Under the pieces are notes generated by a model. The model was not told where the DNA came from. It saw nothing but the letters and a program-made list of their open reading frames with translations, and did not search any database. The position numbers and the translations under genes are program-made. DNA of 64,000 nucleotides, from contig NC_080582.1 in the NCBI RefSeq assembly GCF_029962835.1, positions 75,264,177-75,328,176 of the forward strand, in the 5' to 3' direction. The DNA comes from Magnolia sinica (taxonomy: Eukaryota > Streptophyta > Magnoliopsida > Magnoliales > Magnoliaceae). How positions within the stretch are numbered: position 1 is the stretch's first letter; each line of letters starts with the position of its first letter. Positions 1 through 12,195 of the stretch are shown here, piece by piece.

Positions 1-942
1 AGAAGATATGCATTGGCATATTTGACACGTGACACTTGAAGCTAGATAGAAGTACTTGTGCACATTGGCACCATTGGCACATCTCACAAGGATGATAGCA
101 AATGTGGCACATTAGTGCAAGTGTTTTCCACATGGGGTTCAAGAGAAGATGAATGGCGTTACATGTGGCATATTACCACATGTGGGATGCTTTACACATT
201 TCATATGCAAGAGAAGATGGATGGTGACATGTGGCACATTCACACGTGGCATAGTAACACGTGTGAGGCATAATGGATGATAGACAATGATTTATTTGGC
301 ACATAGACACATGTGGGCCATTTGAGGTGATTGAAGATGGATGATGGCTTATTTAGGCTTAACCCTTGAGAAATCCATTTTCCTTCCACAATAAGAGAAT
401 GCCTTTTTTGAATTTATTTATTTTTTTTGTAATAAGGATAGAAAGTGGGGAAATGGTATTTCTCACAAATCCCCACAATGGCTTGGGAAACAATGGAAAG
501 TGAGTTTCATGGAAATCAATGTTTTCTTTCATTTCCTTTTCATGGATCCAAATAGGCCGTTGAAAAAAAAAAAAAAAAAAAAAAAGATCTTGAAAAATGC
601 TTTTTCTTTGCATTTGAAAGTATTTGGGCTGCAATCCACAAGGGAAAATCTCTTTCCCTGCTACTCTCATTTAAAATGTCAAAAGGTAAACTCTTTTCTC
701 ACCATTATATATATATATATAAAAGAAAAGGTTTACTCCCGTGTTGAGGTGCGAAAGGCAAAGGAAAATGGTTTAGCACAATGTCCTCTGCTTCCTACGT
801 GCAAATGTTTTGTCAATTAACTAAATGATTCTCCTAATTTACCCTCAATCCAAAAACATCACAAAGAAATGAAGAATACAAAGAGTCCAACAGGCGTTCA
901 AACACTAACAATAGGTTAAGAACTTTCGCCCAAGTATCGCTA
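1..942 (+). repeat. Left copy of a ~0.94-kb direct duplication
   Basis: Nearly the same sequence recurs at 3950-4887 in the same orientation, with scattered substitutions and small indels; the offset drifts from 3949 to 3945. Both copies contain CACATGTGGCAC-type imperfect repeats, a poly-A run near 563-585 (shorter in the other copy), a TATATA run near 706-720 and the same right edge just after ATCGCTA. The left edge may lie outside the window. No coding content is recognised; the short ORFs here are carried by low-complexity sequence. Confidence 0.85.
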
Positions 943-1632
943 TTCAACTATTCATAGAAGAGTCTTCACAAGTTCATGTTTTTTTCTTAAAAAAGAAAAA
1001 AAGAAAAAGAAAAAAGAAACCTCTAAAATAAGATTGACCATTCTTACAAATATTTAAAATACTTTTCAATTCCATCAATGCGGTGCAAGTTGAGAGATCA
1101 AGAGAGGAGGGCTCAAGCTCTAGTGGCTTCTGTTCTTCAGAATATTTAATTCCTGCCATCGATCAACCCATTAATTGGCCACCCACATCATCATCCAATT
1201 CACTGGTATGTTCCTCCTTTTGATCTATTAGCAAATCCTGTGCGTTCATTGGTTCTTGAAGTCCATTTTCTGAAGGCTTTCCTGATCTCCTCCAGCATGG
1301 GTTTCATTATGAACTTTTTTCTGTCCTTAATGAATGTGTAATTGTTCTTCTCATCAGTGTTGTCTTTCTACTTCTATATGAATATTGGTATCAGGGCCCA
1401 TAATGAGAAGAAAAAAAAATGAAGTATTGTCTTCTTTTCCCCATCTTACAATTTTCCCTAGCAAGACTAGAGATGTATTGACAGCAGGACTGGACTGTGT
1501 ATGGTTGATCAATTGCTGGCCCCTTTGCCTTTGTTATGCTTCTCTCCGGAGAGGTGTCGTTCTACATGCACCAAGCACAAAGCACCCCATGTGTAAGATA
1601 TCAAGGGTGTTCATTATATCAAGGAGCTGTTT
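943..1632. other. Non-coding spacer, no feature recognised
   Basis: AT-rich sequence between the two copies of the duplication. A short ORF at 1385-1690 shows no recognisable domain. I see no RNA gene or clear transposon end here. Confidence 0.4.
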
Positions 1633-1791
1633 GTCAAGTCCGCACTTGTTGTTTGGAATAAGCTATGCAGGTCACGTCGTCTTGGGCTAGCTGTTCAATT
1701 ACTCATTTGTCAAGCACTTGTTGTTTGGAATAAGCTGTGCAGGTCATGTCATCTTGGGCTAGCTGTTCAATTACTCATTTGTCAAGCACTT
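1633..1791 (+). repeat. Tandem repeat, ~74-bp unit, two copies plus
   Basis: A unit beginning GTCAAG and containing TTGTTTGGAATAAGCT and CTTGGGCTAGCTGTTCAATT starts at 1633, 1709 and, truncated, at 1781. The two full units differ by a few substitutions and an indel. Confidence 0.8.
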
Positions 1792-1887
1792 AAGAACAGG
1801 AAATAGAATAACACGTGAAGTGTTAAAGATGGATGGTGACACATGTAGCATTTATAGTGCATATATACACCGACGCATGGCATATGT

Positions 1888-2021
1888 GAGGCGCTTGAAG
1901 ATTGACAATGGCACAGCAGTACATGCAGGTTGGTGAACATGAATAGTGGTACATGAGGCGCTTGAAGATTGACAATGGCACAGCAGTACATGCAGGTTGG
2001 TGAACATGAATAGTGGTACAT
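1888..2021 (+). repeat. Tandem repeat, 67-bp unit, two copies
   Basis: Units starting GAGGCGCTTGAAGATTGACA at 1888 and 1955 are almost identical over 67 bp. The sequence is related to the CACATGTG/GAAGATGGATG repeats of the flanking duplication, so it is probably part of the same repeat family. Confidence 0.85.
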
Positions 2022-3949
2022 GCGGAGCATTACACATGTGATGCATGTTTACATACAACATTATGTTTTTACATGCACTGTACTAAAGATAAGCTTTCTT
2101 CGGGCTAACAGAGAAATTTTAAATGCATGATGTACTTATTTTCCTTGATTCATGTGGTAAAAGGGATTTTAAAAAATCATGCATCCAGTATCTCTCCAGA
2201 ATGACTTGTGCAACACGCACCCTGACTTCGGCCAAAGGAAGGCTCAACATTCCTCACCAGCTGTGTGACTGAAGGAGTGAGATCTGCTCTCTGCATAATA
2301 GTCCAAGTTCTGCCGTCCATTCCATCACCCACTGGACAAATTTTGAAAAGAAGGAAAGGCCTGAGTTATGGAGCTGAAGGTCATTGAGCCCTGCAAACAT
2401 GCTAGTGTGGACCTTATGCAAGATCCAGCTTGCTCATCAGGTGGTGGGCCCAACATGAATGTGCAATAGTTCGAACATCAGTCTGTACGTTAAACAGGTC
2501 AACGACATGTGTATGCAGATATGGCGCCCGTGTATTGATCTTGTGCCCGATTTACATAACAGTGAGGACCAGCCGTTTGACGGCCAAAATTTGTAGAAGC
2601 ATTGCATTGGCCCACTTGTACATTTTTTGGACGACCAAAACATTAGCCAATCATTTTATTTTCCCCCCTTTTTCAATAGACAGATCAGGAATTTCTAGTT
2701 TGGAATTATTTTTACCGGCAATCGCCCACAAGCTGTCCAAAAAAAAAAAAACACACGGGACTGCAGTATCGGATAATTTGATCTGGGCCATTTGTGGTTC
2801 ATGGTCAATCCATGGCATTGCTCTGAAGATCAATGGTCTTGTTAATAAGGTTTGGGCCCTGTCAAATGGTCCAGAAACAAAGATGGATGGTAAAAATTAA
2901 AAAAAAAGAAGCGAAAATTGATGACTTTTTCTCATGATAGAATGTTTTAGTGTTTGGATAGTAAAGAAATATTGTATTTCAAAAAGCAATCATTACACAA
3001 TCATTACAGTTAAAAATTCACATGCACAAGATATAAGGCAACCAATGTGAGATCATTAGTTGGTTTCCATCCAAACAAAACCACAGAATGAAATTTATGG
3101 GAATCCATGTCTCATGCAAATCTTGAGTTTCATTACAGTTTCAGTTTCTTCTTTTTCTTTTTCCAACAATCTCCACAGGGCTCAATATCAGGCATTCCAT
3201 GGAAATCAATGGAAAAGGAAAAGATTTCCTTTAATGTGACAGTTTGAGATGTTTGAATAATAAGGAAAAAAAAGGTTGGATTCTATAAAGCAATTATTAG
3301 ACTTTCCATAATTAGGATCCTTTGCACAAGAAACTAGGTGACTCTTATCTTGTGTCGTGTTCGGATAATTAGCCAATCATTATTTACATGAGTGCTACTG
3401 AAAATTGAATTTCAATTTTAGAGAGTTCCTATATGGAAAGCAAGTGGAACTCTCAAATCTACAGGGGGCATGTTTAGATTGGCTATAAACTAGAAGAAGG
3501 CAATGGAAAGCAAAATTGTGACATAAGTGGATGGTGAAATGACATGCAAAATGTCAAATAAACATAAGCATTAGAGGAAGGAAAATCTGTATACTCATTT
3601 GTTTTGTTAAGGCTTTATTGGATTCATGGAAAGCATGGGAAAGGAAATTATGGTTCCAGGAAAACCTTATTTCTAGGAAATTATGAGAAAGAAAATAAGG
3701 TTTTTCTAGTTTATTTTTAACAAGGTTTTTCTAACAAATGAGGACTTATTTTCAAATGTGTTGTTTGGAAAAATAAAAAATAAAAAACAAAATTCCTACG
3801 AAAAATTTATTGGTAGTCATTAGCACGTGCCAGATTAGCACATGTGGAATGCTTGAAGATGGATGGTAGCATATGTGCACACTTGAAGCAGAGTTGTGGT
3901 AGCCATGGTACATGTGAGGTGCTTTAAGATATATAATGGCATATGTGGT
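2022..3949. other. Non-coding spacer with repeat fragments
   Basis: No gene is recognised. Around 2396-2900 the text resembles part of the GTGGGCC foldback family seen throughout the window. 2900-3750 is AT-rich and unassigned. 3820-3949 holds more CACATGTG/GATGGATGG repeats running into the second copy of the duplication. The 156-residue ORF at 2430-2900 lacks recognisable domains and overlaps repeat sequence, so I do not call it. Confidence 0.4.
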
Positions 3950-4887
3950 AGAAGACATGCATTGGCACATTTGACACATGACACTTGAAGCTAGATAGAA
4001 GTACTTGTGCACATTGGCACCATTGGCACATCTCATAAGGATGATAGCAAATGTGGCACATTAGTGCAAGTGTTTTCCACATGGGGTGTTCAAGAGAAGA
4101 TGAATGGTGTTACATGTGGCATATTACCACATGTGGGATGCTTTACACAATTCATATACAAGAGAAGATGGATGGTGACATGTGGCACATTCGCACGTGG
4201 CATAGTAACACGTGTGAGGCATAACGGATGATAGACAATGATTTATTTGGCACATAGACACATGTGGGCTATTTGAGGTGATTGAAGATGGATGATGGCT
4301 TATTTAGGCTTAACCCTTGAGAAATCCATTTTCCTTCCACAATAAGAGAATGCCTTTTTTGAATATATTTATTTTTTTTGTAATAAAGATAGAAAGTAGG
4401 GAAATGGTATTTCTCACAAATCCCCACAATGGCTTGGGAAACAACAGAGTGAGTTTCATGGAAATCAATGTTTTCTTTCATTTCCTTTTCATGGATCCAA
4501 ATAGGCCCTTTAAAAAAAAAAAAAAAAAAAGATCTTGAAAAATGCTTTTTCTTTGCATTTGAAAGCATTTGGGCTGCAATCCACAAGGGAAAATCTCTTT
4601 CCCTGCTACTCTCATTTAAAATGTCAAAAGGTAAACTCTTTTCTCACCATTATATATATATATATAAAAGAAAAGGTTTACTCCCGTGTTGAGGTGCGAA
4701 AGGCAAAGGAAAATGGTTTAGCACAATGTCCTCTGCTTCCTACGTGCAAATGTTTTGTCAATTAACTAAATGATTCTCCTAATTTACCCTCAATCCAAAA
4801 ACATCACAAAGAAATGAAGAATACAAAGAGTCCAACAGGCGTTCAAACACTAAAAATAGGTTAAGAACTTTCGCCCAAGTATCGCTA
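3950..4887 (+). repeat. Right copy of the ~0.94-kb direct duplication
   Basis: It matches 1-942 closely to the right edge after ATCGCTA at 4881-4887, then the flanks diverge completely. The 3.0 kb between the copies encodes nothing retroviral and the shared right edge is not CA, so an LTR pair is unlikely; segmental or tandem duplication is the simpler reading. Confidence 0.85.
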
Positions 4888-6327
4888 GCAAGATTGTTGA
4901 AAGGCTTTATTATTTTGCTCAAACCAAATTCACCACAAACCCACCAAAAAAGGAGTCTATACAATTTTAGATGCTCAACATCGATTCTACCAAGTTAGAA
5001 AAAACCTTGATCGGTTGAGGCTGCATGACCCAAAACAATTAAACAGCTCAAAGAACATCTCCCAGACAATGAGCATGGAGTAACAATGCATAACTGATTC
5101 ACTGACCACGCATTCAGAAGGGACGAAATGCACACATGCAGTAATCTTTCGGTTCCTCAGATGAACAATAGTGGACAATCCGAATGCGATGGCCACTGAA
5201 GAACCTTTGTAAAACCATATGCGGTCTATCAGGTCCCACTCCCACTGAAAGGAGAAACTGCTCAAAGCAAGTAGAAAAATGTAAGAGATGCATGAAACAT
5301 GAGCAGAAAAAGAACATCATCATCATCTAAGCCTCATCCTAATTAGTTGGGGTTGGCTAGATGAATCATGTTCTGCCATTCCACTCTATTGAAGTCATGT
5401 CATATTGTCTGGATTCATGATGTAAGTTATGGCATAAGTTTGATCTGGCTGACAACCTGACCAACGCTCCATTCTCCGGGCTTGGGACTGGCAATGAGAG
5501 AACAAAACTCCCACAGGCACAATGCAATAGACTATTACATAGGTTGATTACAATCAAGCGCCATCGAATAGTCTATTACATAAGTTGATTACAATCCAAC
5601 AAGTTATGAGCAGAAAAAGAACGATTGGTAAAAAGAAGAAGAAGAAGACAAAAGCACTACTAAAGATTTAACAGCCGAGCAGAAACCCCTCTCTCTAAGC
5701 ATCACATTATTCATATGGACCCATTAGAGAATATATAAGATATGCATAAAACACCAAATGGAAAAAAAAAAAAATCCTATGGCCACAACATTCATATGGC
5801 TCATTAGAGAATGCTATTGCTTTAAATGAATCAATTGTGGGAACTGTAACCATATACAAGAGTAATTCAAATATGAAGGGCCAGGATTTTACCTGGGTGA
5901 ATACAAAGACATTTCAAGATATCGTCTCTCTGATTGGCTTGCAAACCAAATGACATGAGCTTCATGGCAAATTACGATTAAGTAGGCTGAAATGAGGATG
6001 TCCATAGAAGCTGATTGGCTAGTCAATTCATCTGCATCAGAGAAAGCTGACAATGCGTATGTGCGAAACCCTTCTAATCAGATCAACTGATTAACACAAT
6101 CACACGAGACAGGCTTATTTAAAGCCACTACCGTGGCATCATGACCAACTCAAGTGTTTCAAGTTAGACCAAAAACAACTTGAATTGCTAATTGGGTGTG
6201 TTAGTCCTCCATTACAAATGGAGTGCCGCTGGCCCCATGTGAGTCATTTCCACTTCGTTGAATAGACTTATCGCAGTCCAATTCAAATCAAGCATCCAAA
6301 TGCAGCCATCTGTTTCAACCCTCTCCT
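4888..6327. other. Intergenic, downstream of the PPR gene
   Basis: No coding region recognised. The stretch holds a small duplication near 5525-5597 (CTATTACATA.GTTGATTACA twice, about 42 bp apart) and the dispersed-repeat fragment at 5322-5460. The last few hundred bases would hold the 3' UTR and polyadenylation site of the minus-strand PPR gene, which I cannot place. Confidence 0.4.
5322..5460 (+). repeat. Dispersed SINE-like fragment
   Basis: The text around GTTGGGGTTGGCTAGATGAA, following a CATCATCATCATC run, resembles a common plant SINE-like module (GGGGTCGGCTACATGAATC type). Neither a promoter box pair nor target duplications could be shown, so family membership rests on recall of the motif only. 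Confidence 0.3.
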
Positions 6328-9300
6328 TCACTGTTTCAAATGCTTTGCTATGTTTTCTACTTTCCTGATAGGTTTCCATGCTTTCATCCCCAACGTCTTT
6401 CCTCTTCTACGTGCTGCATGGATGTCTCCTTCATCGTTTATCTCCTTCCCCTCTCTACAATTTTTTTCTCTTGCTTCCAACTCCTTCAAAAGCTTCTCGA
6501 TCTTAGGATCATCACGAAATCCCCTAGATTTCATTTCATCATAAAATTCCCTAGCTTTATAAAGCCATCCACATGTTGCCAGTCCTTGTACCAGCACAAT
6601 GTAATGTTCGGAGTCAGGGACTACATCATGCTTCCTCATTTCAGTCCAAATTATTAACATGTTTTCTGGTAGGCCCCACCTGAAGAACTTATTAAGAACA
6701 ATGAGATAAGTGGAGCTATCTGGGCCACACCCAACTTCCCTCATCCTGTTAATAAGATTCAATGTCCCATCCATATCTTCCACATTGGCTAACGCATGGT
6801 AGGTCCCGACAGTTGGATCAAGCCCCTTCTTCACCATTTCATCCAATACAATCCGTGCTTCCTCCAGCTTTTGTGCTTCACATAGAGGATAAATGATAGA
6901 ATTGAAAGTGTCCGCATCTGGCTTGAGACCCACTTCTATAATTTTATGAAGGAGATTGCGTGCTTCCTTCATGCAATTTTCTTTCGTTAGCACGTATATA
7001 AGCGAGTTGTAAACCACAAGGCCCGGAACCCAACCCCTCTTCTTCATTTCGTCATAGAGTCTCAATGATTCAAAGAGATTCCCAACCTTCGAGAAACAAC
7101 AAATCATGTGGGTATATGAAGTACCGTCCGGAGTGATGCAACAATTCGACATTTCTCTCCACACTCTCTTTGCCTCAACCTCATCGACAATGATGTTACA
7201 CCACCCATTTAGGATTATGTTGAAACTTTCTGTTTCCAATGGGAAAAGCTTCTTATTTAGAAACATAAACTCCTCAGCCTCCTCGATATTATTGTGCTTG
7301 CATAAAGTGCGAAGAAGGGTATAGAATGCCGTTGAATCTGCAATTATTCTGAACTTATCCATGGCTTCGAATGTTCTAATAGCTTTGCTTGCATCATTGG
7401 CAGCTGCGTACCTTTAAATCCCACAAAGAAACAACAAAAAAACTCAAATGATTTATATTTCCAAATGTAAGATGCTGACTTCTTGTAAGCCAGCATCGAT
7501 CCAAAACTACAAATATAAAACTAAGAATGCTATGAGATTCTTGTATGCAGATTATGAAAAAAAATACAAGTTATGGAACATGCCAACTAGTTTAGAGAAC
7601 CTCATGTTACCCAGTGATGATTGAGAAAAGGGATCTTTCTTTGACATAAGATATACCAAATAATGCAATGGATCAGACAACAATGAAGGAAAGAAAATTC
7701 AAAATCAATGTTTTATACAAATGGATGGAATTCCTTAAAGACAGTAACTATGAGAAGCAAGAAAAGAATACTTGTTTATCATCCACGGTCTGATAGTTGA
7801 TATGGAAAAAGAAGCTCGAAGCATGGGCAGATGAGTTCTTGCTTATCCAAGCAAAATGAAGCAAAAGAGTTTAAGTCCTGGTCTAATAGTCCACGGGCGA
7901 AAGTGAATTCCTAGTTTACCAGTAGGGTCATGTGTGCCAGTGATCGGAACCACTCAAGAGGTAGGTCCCACCAAGAATAGGCCATCAGCAAAGCATGTTT
8001 GCTACAAATAACCCTATCTATTCGATCTATGAACAGTTAAAATCATAGATTGGTCTACATTCAAGTTCATTATTCAAATGGGTCCTTGCTCATGCCTAGG
8101 TGGTAGACTCACAAGAGTTTCAACACGAGGTCATGGGTTTGAGTACCCATTGTGGTGAAATCCCACTGTGGTGTGAGTGTGTGGGTGTGTGTGGGGTGTG
8201 AGGGCACATGTAAAACAAAAAAGAAAAGAAAAGAGTCCATTATTCAAATGGTTAAGATCATTTTTACAGAAAAAGAGGACCATTGATAGCCTATTTGGTG
8301 TGGAACCCACCCCTTGAAGTGGGTTTTACACCAATCCATATGGCCCAGCCAGCGGACTATGAATATACTATAGTCCATGAACTTCCTACCGTTCCAACTT
8401 CAGTCCTGGAACCTGATGGAAATGAAATCCATTAGTAAGTACTCATGTTTGATTTGTGTCCTCGAAACAGTTGGAAATGGATTCCTGCAGGGTCCATTCA
8501 TGTTTTTGAGCTGTTTATGATTCCTTCAAAAAAGCTGGGGAGCAAATTCCTGGGGATTTGATTCCCTTCCAACAGTCATTTAAAAAAATTCTTGAGATTC
8601 CAAGGAGCTAACCAAACCCTGAATTTTCACTTGAAATCATCTAATGCCCATAACCATGCACAAGAGGATATCAAACTCACATGAGAAATTCAGAAAAGAA
8701 CAATTTGCACAGAGGAAATATGAAAATTATCTACCCAAATTACCAGCATTTTCATTTGGAAACATCACTTCATACATCTGGGACCCACCTCTTAGCAGAT
8801 TCAGACCATTCATCTGGTGGGAAACATCATGGACTGGAGATGCCATGCCAAATTCCACTACTGGACAGTCCTATGCATTGGATAATCAGCCTGTAAATGA
8901 GCAGGTAAAAGGAACATATCTTCAATAGTCCACAAGCAATGGGAAGAAGTCAAGTGATTGGATGGCTGAGATTGTCCTACAGATGTGGCTTTTGGTCCAT
9001 CATCCGCCCATGTCAAGGACTGCAAGGTAAAAAGTCTGGATAACCCAAATGTTACATAACACTGACCAGAATGAAAATGCCGAAAATCAGCCCAGACATT
9101 GTATAGTACTCCTTACAGATTGACGCTGAATGATAAAAAATAAAAATAATAGAAAAAAATAAATAAAATCACCTCTCTATCAAGATGAGCAACGCCCGGT
9201 GGGTCGTGATCGCAGACCGGTGCATGTCGCGCACCAGCTGCCACGCAACATGGAACTTCCTCTGCTTACCCAAAATCCAAATCATCAAATTCCAAGCTCC

Positions 9301-9747
9301 AACACTGCCACAACCACATTTCTCACCCCAACTGAAAGCCAAAAATGCCAATTTCCAATCATTCCTCACCACCCGCATAGCCTCATAGACCAAACTGCTT
9401 GTGGGTCGGACACCGGTCTCTTCAAGAAAGGCAATGGAATCTTCATTTGATGATAGTTCCTTGGTCTGGGATAGAATTTGGAGGAACCCATCAAGACCGG
9501 GGTTCGCTGAGTCTAACGGCTCAGTGCCATCGGATTCAAAGTCGCTGGATTCATAGAGAAGAGCATTTGGGGAGGATTCAAGAGGGAAAAGAGGGTGATT
9601 TTGGAGGTGGGTTTTTGGAATCGATGAGGAAGAGGAGGAGATTGGGCGTGTAGGGAAAGGAGGGAGAGGTGGGTGTAGGATAAGAGGGAAGAGGAAATGG
9701 GGTGCTCTTGTTCTGATTCTTGTAGCGACTTTGATGATGAATGCCAT
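6328..9747 (-). CDS. P-class pentatricopeptide repeat (PPR) protein, two exons
   Basis: Exon 1 is 9747-9173 and exon 2 is 7411-6328 (stop included), joined by a GT-AG intron at 9172-7412 that splits an Arg codon (AG|G). The joined protein is 552 residues. The start is the ATG at 9747; the in-frame codon before it is TTG, preceded by a stop. The first ~50 residues are rich in Arg, Ser and Pro with no acidic residue, as in a mitochondrial or plastid presequence. From about residue 147 to 500 there are roughly ten degenerate 35-residue PPR units, clearest at GLVVYNSLIYVLTKENC-, ADTFNSIIYPLCEAQKLEEA and SEHYIVLVQGLATCGW; there is no E, DYW or SMR domain. The C terminus is short and Lys/Arg-rich. 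P-class proteins bind organellar RNA and affect its stability, splicing or translation; the target here is unknown. Reading across the splice gives a continuous PPR unit (IERYAAANDASKAIRTFEAM), which supports the join. No frameshift seen. Confidence 0.9.
7412..9172 (-). other. Intron of the PPR gene
   Basis: This 1,761-bp intron runs from the donor GTGATT (minus strand, at 9172) to the acceptor TTTAAAG ending at 7412. It contains the SINE at 8082-8237 and otherwise AT-rich text with no recognised element. Short ORFs at 8644-8928 have no domain and lie wholly inside the intron. Confidence 0.85.
8082..8237 (+). mobile_element. tRNA-derived SINE (family 1) with 14-bp target duplication
   Basis: The body starts GTCCTTGCTCATGCCTAGGT, with a pol III A-box-like TGCCTAGGTGGTAGA and a B-box-like GGGTTTGAGTACCC, then a GTGTGTGGG stretch and an A-rich tail (AAAACAAAAAAGAAAAGAAA). 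It is flanked by CATTATTCAAATGG at 8068-8081 and 8238-8251, a perfect 14-bp duplication. A second member with its own duplication lies at 33814-33971 and a truncated one at 56737-56795. It sits antisense inside the PPR intron. This is a retroposed copy, not a functional tRNA gene. Confidence 0.85.
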
Positions 9748-10639
9748 CAATCATTCATCTGCCATAGCAGAATCCAAATGGGAAGTTTGAATAGAGTAGG
9801 AAGTTGAGAGAAAGAGGGGTGCTTTGAACGCTAGTTGTGGCATGGTTTGGGTCGGGCCCATCTGGCTCGGCCTGTTGCTCAGCCCGCCTGGGCATGGGCC
9901 TAGCACATGAGGCCAAAGCAAGACTTGATGGTTCGGCCCGGGCGACACAGCCCGAGGAAAATTAAATATGTAAAATCTCTTTTTCGACTGAATATTATAA
10001 TGCATCCGTTGATCAAGTAGGCCACGGATGCAAATGAAATCGACATTTTAGAGTGTTGAAGCCCTTCAAGATGCATGCCTTAACTAACCAAGAATTAGAA
10101 TTGCATATTTTTAGGACTTAAACAGATGTAGGCGGGTGAGTCTGGTCAAAGCTAAAATGACTCAAGCTCATGCGATGGGGCCATGCATGCCCGACTCAAA
10201 GCTTAGTTGGGTTTGCCTCCCAATAAGAATGAGAATGGGATTCGCACGACTTATATATATATAGACACACACATGATCACAACTAGAATAGGAAACAAAT
10301 TCCGCACTTACGTAATTTTACACGCGCACTTACTTTTATAACATCAAGTGGCAACACTACAACATTCTAATAACTAACATGGATTTTTTTAAATTTTTCG
10401 ATGGGATCGAGCATTTGCCAATGGCATCGACATCTGCTCGATGGCATCAAATTCAATACCTACATATCTCCCTAAACTCCCATCAAGATCAAATTGAAGA
10501 TTTTCATTTGCTTGCATTAGGGAGAAATTTTCAAATTTTACTTATTCTAGTTTGTTAGCCAATTGATTCTTTTTGGCCTTTATTAGCCCTAACTTTTTAA
10601 TGATTTTCAAACTTTTAATGAAAAGCAGGTTATACACTT
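9748..10639. other. Upstream region of the PPR gene, with GC-rich repeat
   Basis: The promoter and 5' UTR of the PPR gene must lie in the first few hundred bases (minus strand), but I cannot assign a TATA box or start. 9826-9965 is rich in GCCCGG/GGCCCATC and looks like a dispersed non-coding repeat. 10255-10450 contains GATGG/ATCGA-rich text that recurs inverted at about 26320-26545. Confidence 0.4.
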
Positions 10640-12195
10640 CGTACAACTTGATATCATTCATCTTCTTCGGAGGAGGAGGATGATATCTCTTCTTCTTCTT
10701 TCAAGGTGTTATGGTCAAACTCTTCTCTCATGTATCTAGTCATAGGGAGAGTAGTAGTGGTGGAAGCTATAAAAAATCAAAGAGATCCTAGGTCTTCATC
10801 ACCATGGGACTCCTTAGAATCTGATTTGGAATCTTCATAATCATCCCATATTGTTTCCATAGCCTTTCATTTAGATCTTGATTGGCTAGTACATTCGGAA
10901 GCAACATGATCATAACCCTCGTTTCTCTTGATTTTTTGAAAGATTTACCTATGCACTTGGATTCAACTAATTTATCATTTTGTCACAACTTTTCCCTCAA
11001 TTATTCTTGAAAAACTTTATGAATTCTTTAGTCATTTACGTTATTTATTCATCTTCATCATCATTATTCTCTTTAGATTCAATTTTCTTATGTTTATGTG
11101 AAATCTTTAAGACAATGTGTTTCTTTTTTAGAGCAAGTCTTAAAGTGTAGTTCAAATGTACATAGGGAACCTACAATGTTTTTTACTTTCATGTTAAATA
11201 TCCATAGACTCTTCCATGAAAGTTATTTTGGAGGTGAATCTCTTCCGTAGAGACCTAAGTATTTTCTTACAAATGCGGCTCCCGGGGACTCGTTCTCATA
11301 AACCCCACATGTAATATTGGGTTTCTCTCGATTTTTTGAAAGATTTACCTACGCACTTGGATTCAACTGATTTATCCTTTTGTCACAACTTTTTCCTCTA
11401 TTATTCTTGAAAAACTTTATGAATTCTTTAGTCATTTACGTCATTTATTCATCTTCATCTTCATCATCATTATTCTCTTTAGATTCAATTTTCTTATGTT
11501 TATGTGAAATCTTTAGGATAGTGTGTTTCTTTTTAGAGTAAGTCTTAAAGTGTAGTTCAAATGTATATAGGGAACCCACAATTTTTTTTTTTACTTTCAT
11601 GTTAAATATCCATACACTCTTCTATTGAAGTTATTTTGGAGGTGAATCTCTTCGGTAGAGACCTAAGTATTTTCTTACAAATGTAGCTCTCGGGGACTCG
11701 TTCTCATAAACCCCACATGGACTTACAAATGTTATTAAGTTTTGAATATAACCCAATGAAAGTTTCATGCTCTTTTATTTTTATATTTTGAATTGAGTGG
11801 TCAACAGATGAAGCTTTGAACGCTTTAATGTGCTTGTTCCCTCATGCGTAGTTTCTAAAATTTCTTACACTTGTTTCCCGGTTTCATATGTACAAATTCT
11901 TTTAAATTCATCTGAGAAAATGACACAGTAAATAGCATTGAGAGCTTTGACATCATAGTCATATCTACCTCTTTCATCAACACTCTATTTAGATTTATCT
12001 TTATAAGTGGTGATGGTAATACTTTCTATCAGGATTTATTCCAACAGCATATGCCATTCTTGTTCTATAATTTTTCAAATCATAAGGTCAAGGGATCTCA
12101 AGAATATCCTCATTCTAGCTTTCCAATAGGCATTGTTGAACCTATCAAAGTATGGTAGTCATGAGACGGAACTCCGTTCATTGTTAGACATCATT
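10640..12195 (-). pseudogene. Degraded Ty1/Copia gag, with internal tandem duplication
   Basis: Reading the minus strand from 12195, an ATG is followed by broken gag sequence: FDRFNNAYWKARMRIFLRSL, then VKALNAIYCVIFSDEFKRIC and a stretch like KKILRSLRKRFTSKITFMEE, all typical of the Copia gag (UBN2-type) domain, with in-frame stops and shifts throughout. It cannot be translated as it stands. The distal part is duplicated (10921-11311 and 11321-11719). No matching pol follows directly; 13430-15460 is a separate broken pol fragment that may or may not belong to it. Confidence 0.7.
10921..11719 (-). repeat. Tandem duplication, 400-bp period, inside gag remnant
   Basis: Two copies start at 10921 and 11321 (GTTTCTCTYGATTTTTTGAA) and end with AACCCCACATG at 11311 and 11719. 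They differ by scattered substitutions and small indels. Both encode the same part of the eroded gag on the minus strand, so the duplication happened inside the retroelement. Confidence 0.85.

Noticed and set aside
2430..2900. 156-residue ORF as a gene
   Set aside because: No recognisable domain, and its text overlaps repeat-like sequence.
1..4887. LTR retrotransposon with LTRs 1-942 and 3950-4887
   Set aside because: The shared edge is not CA, no primer-binding site or polypurine tract was seen and the interior has no gag or pol.
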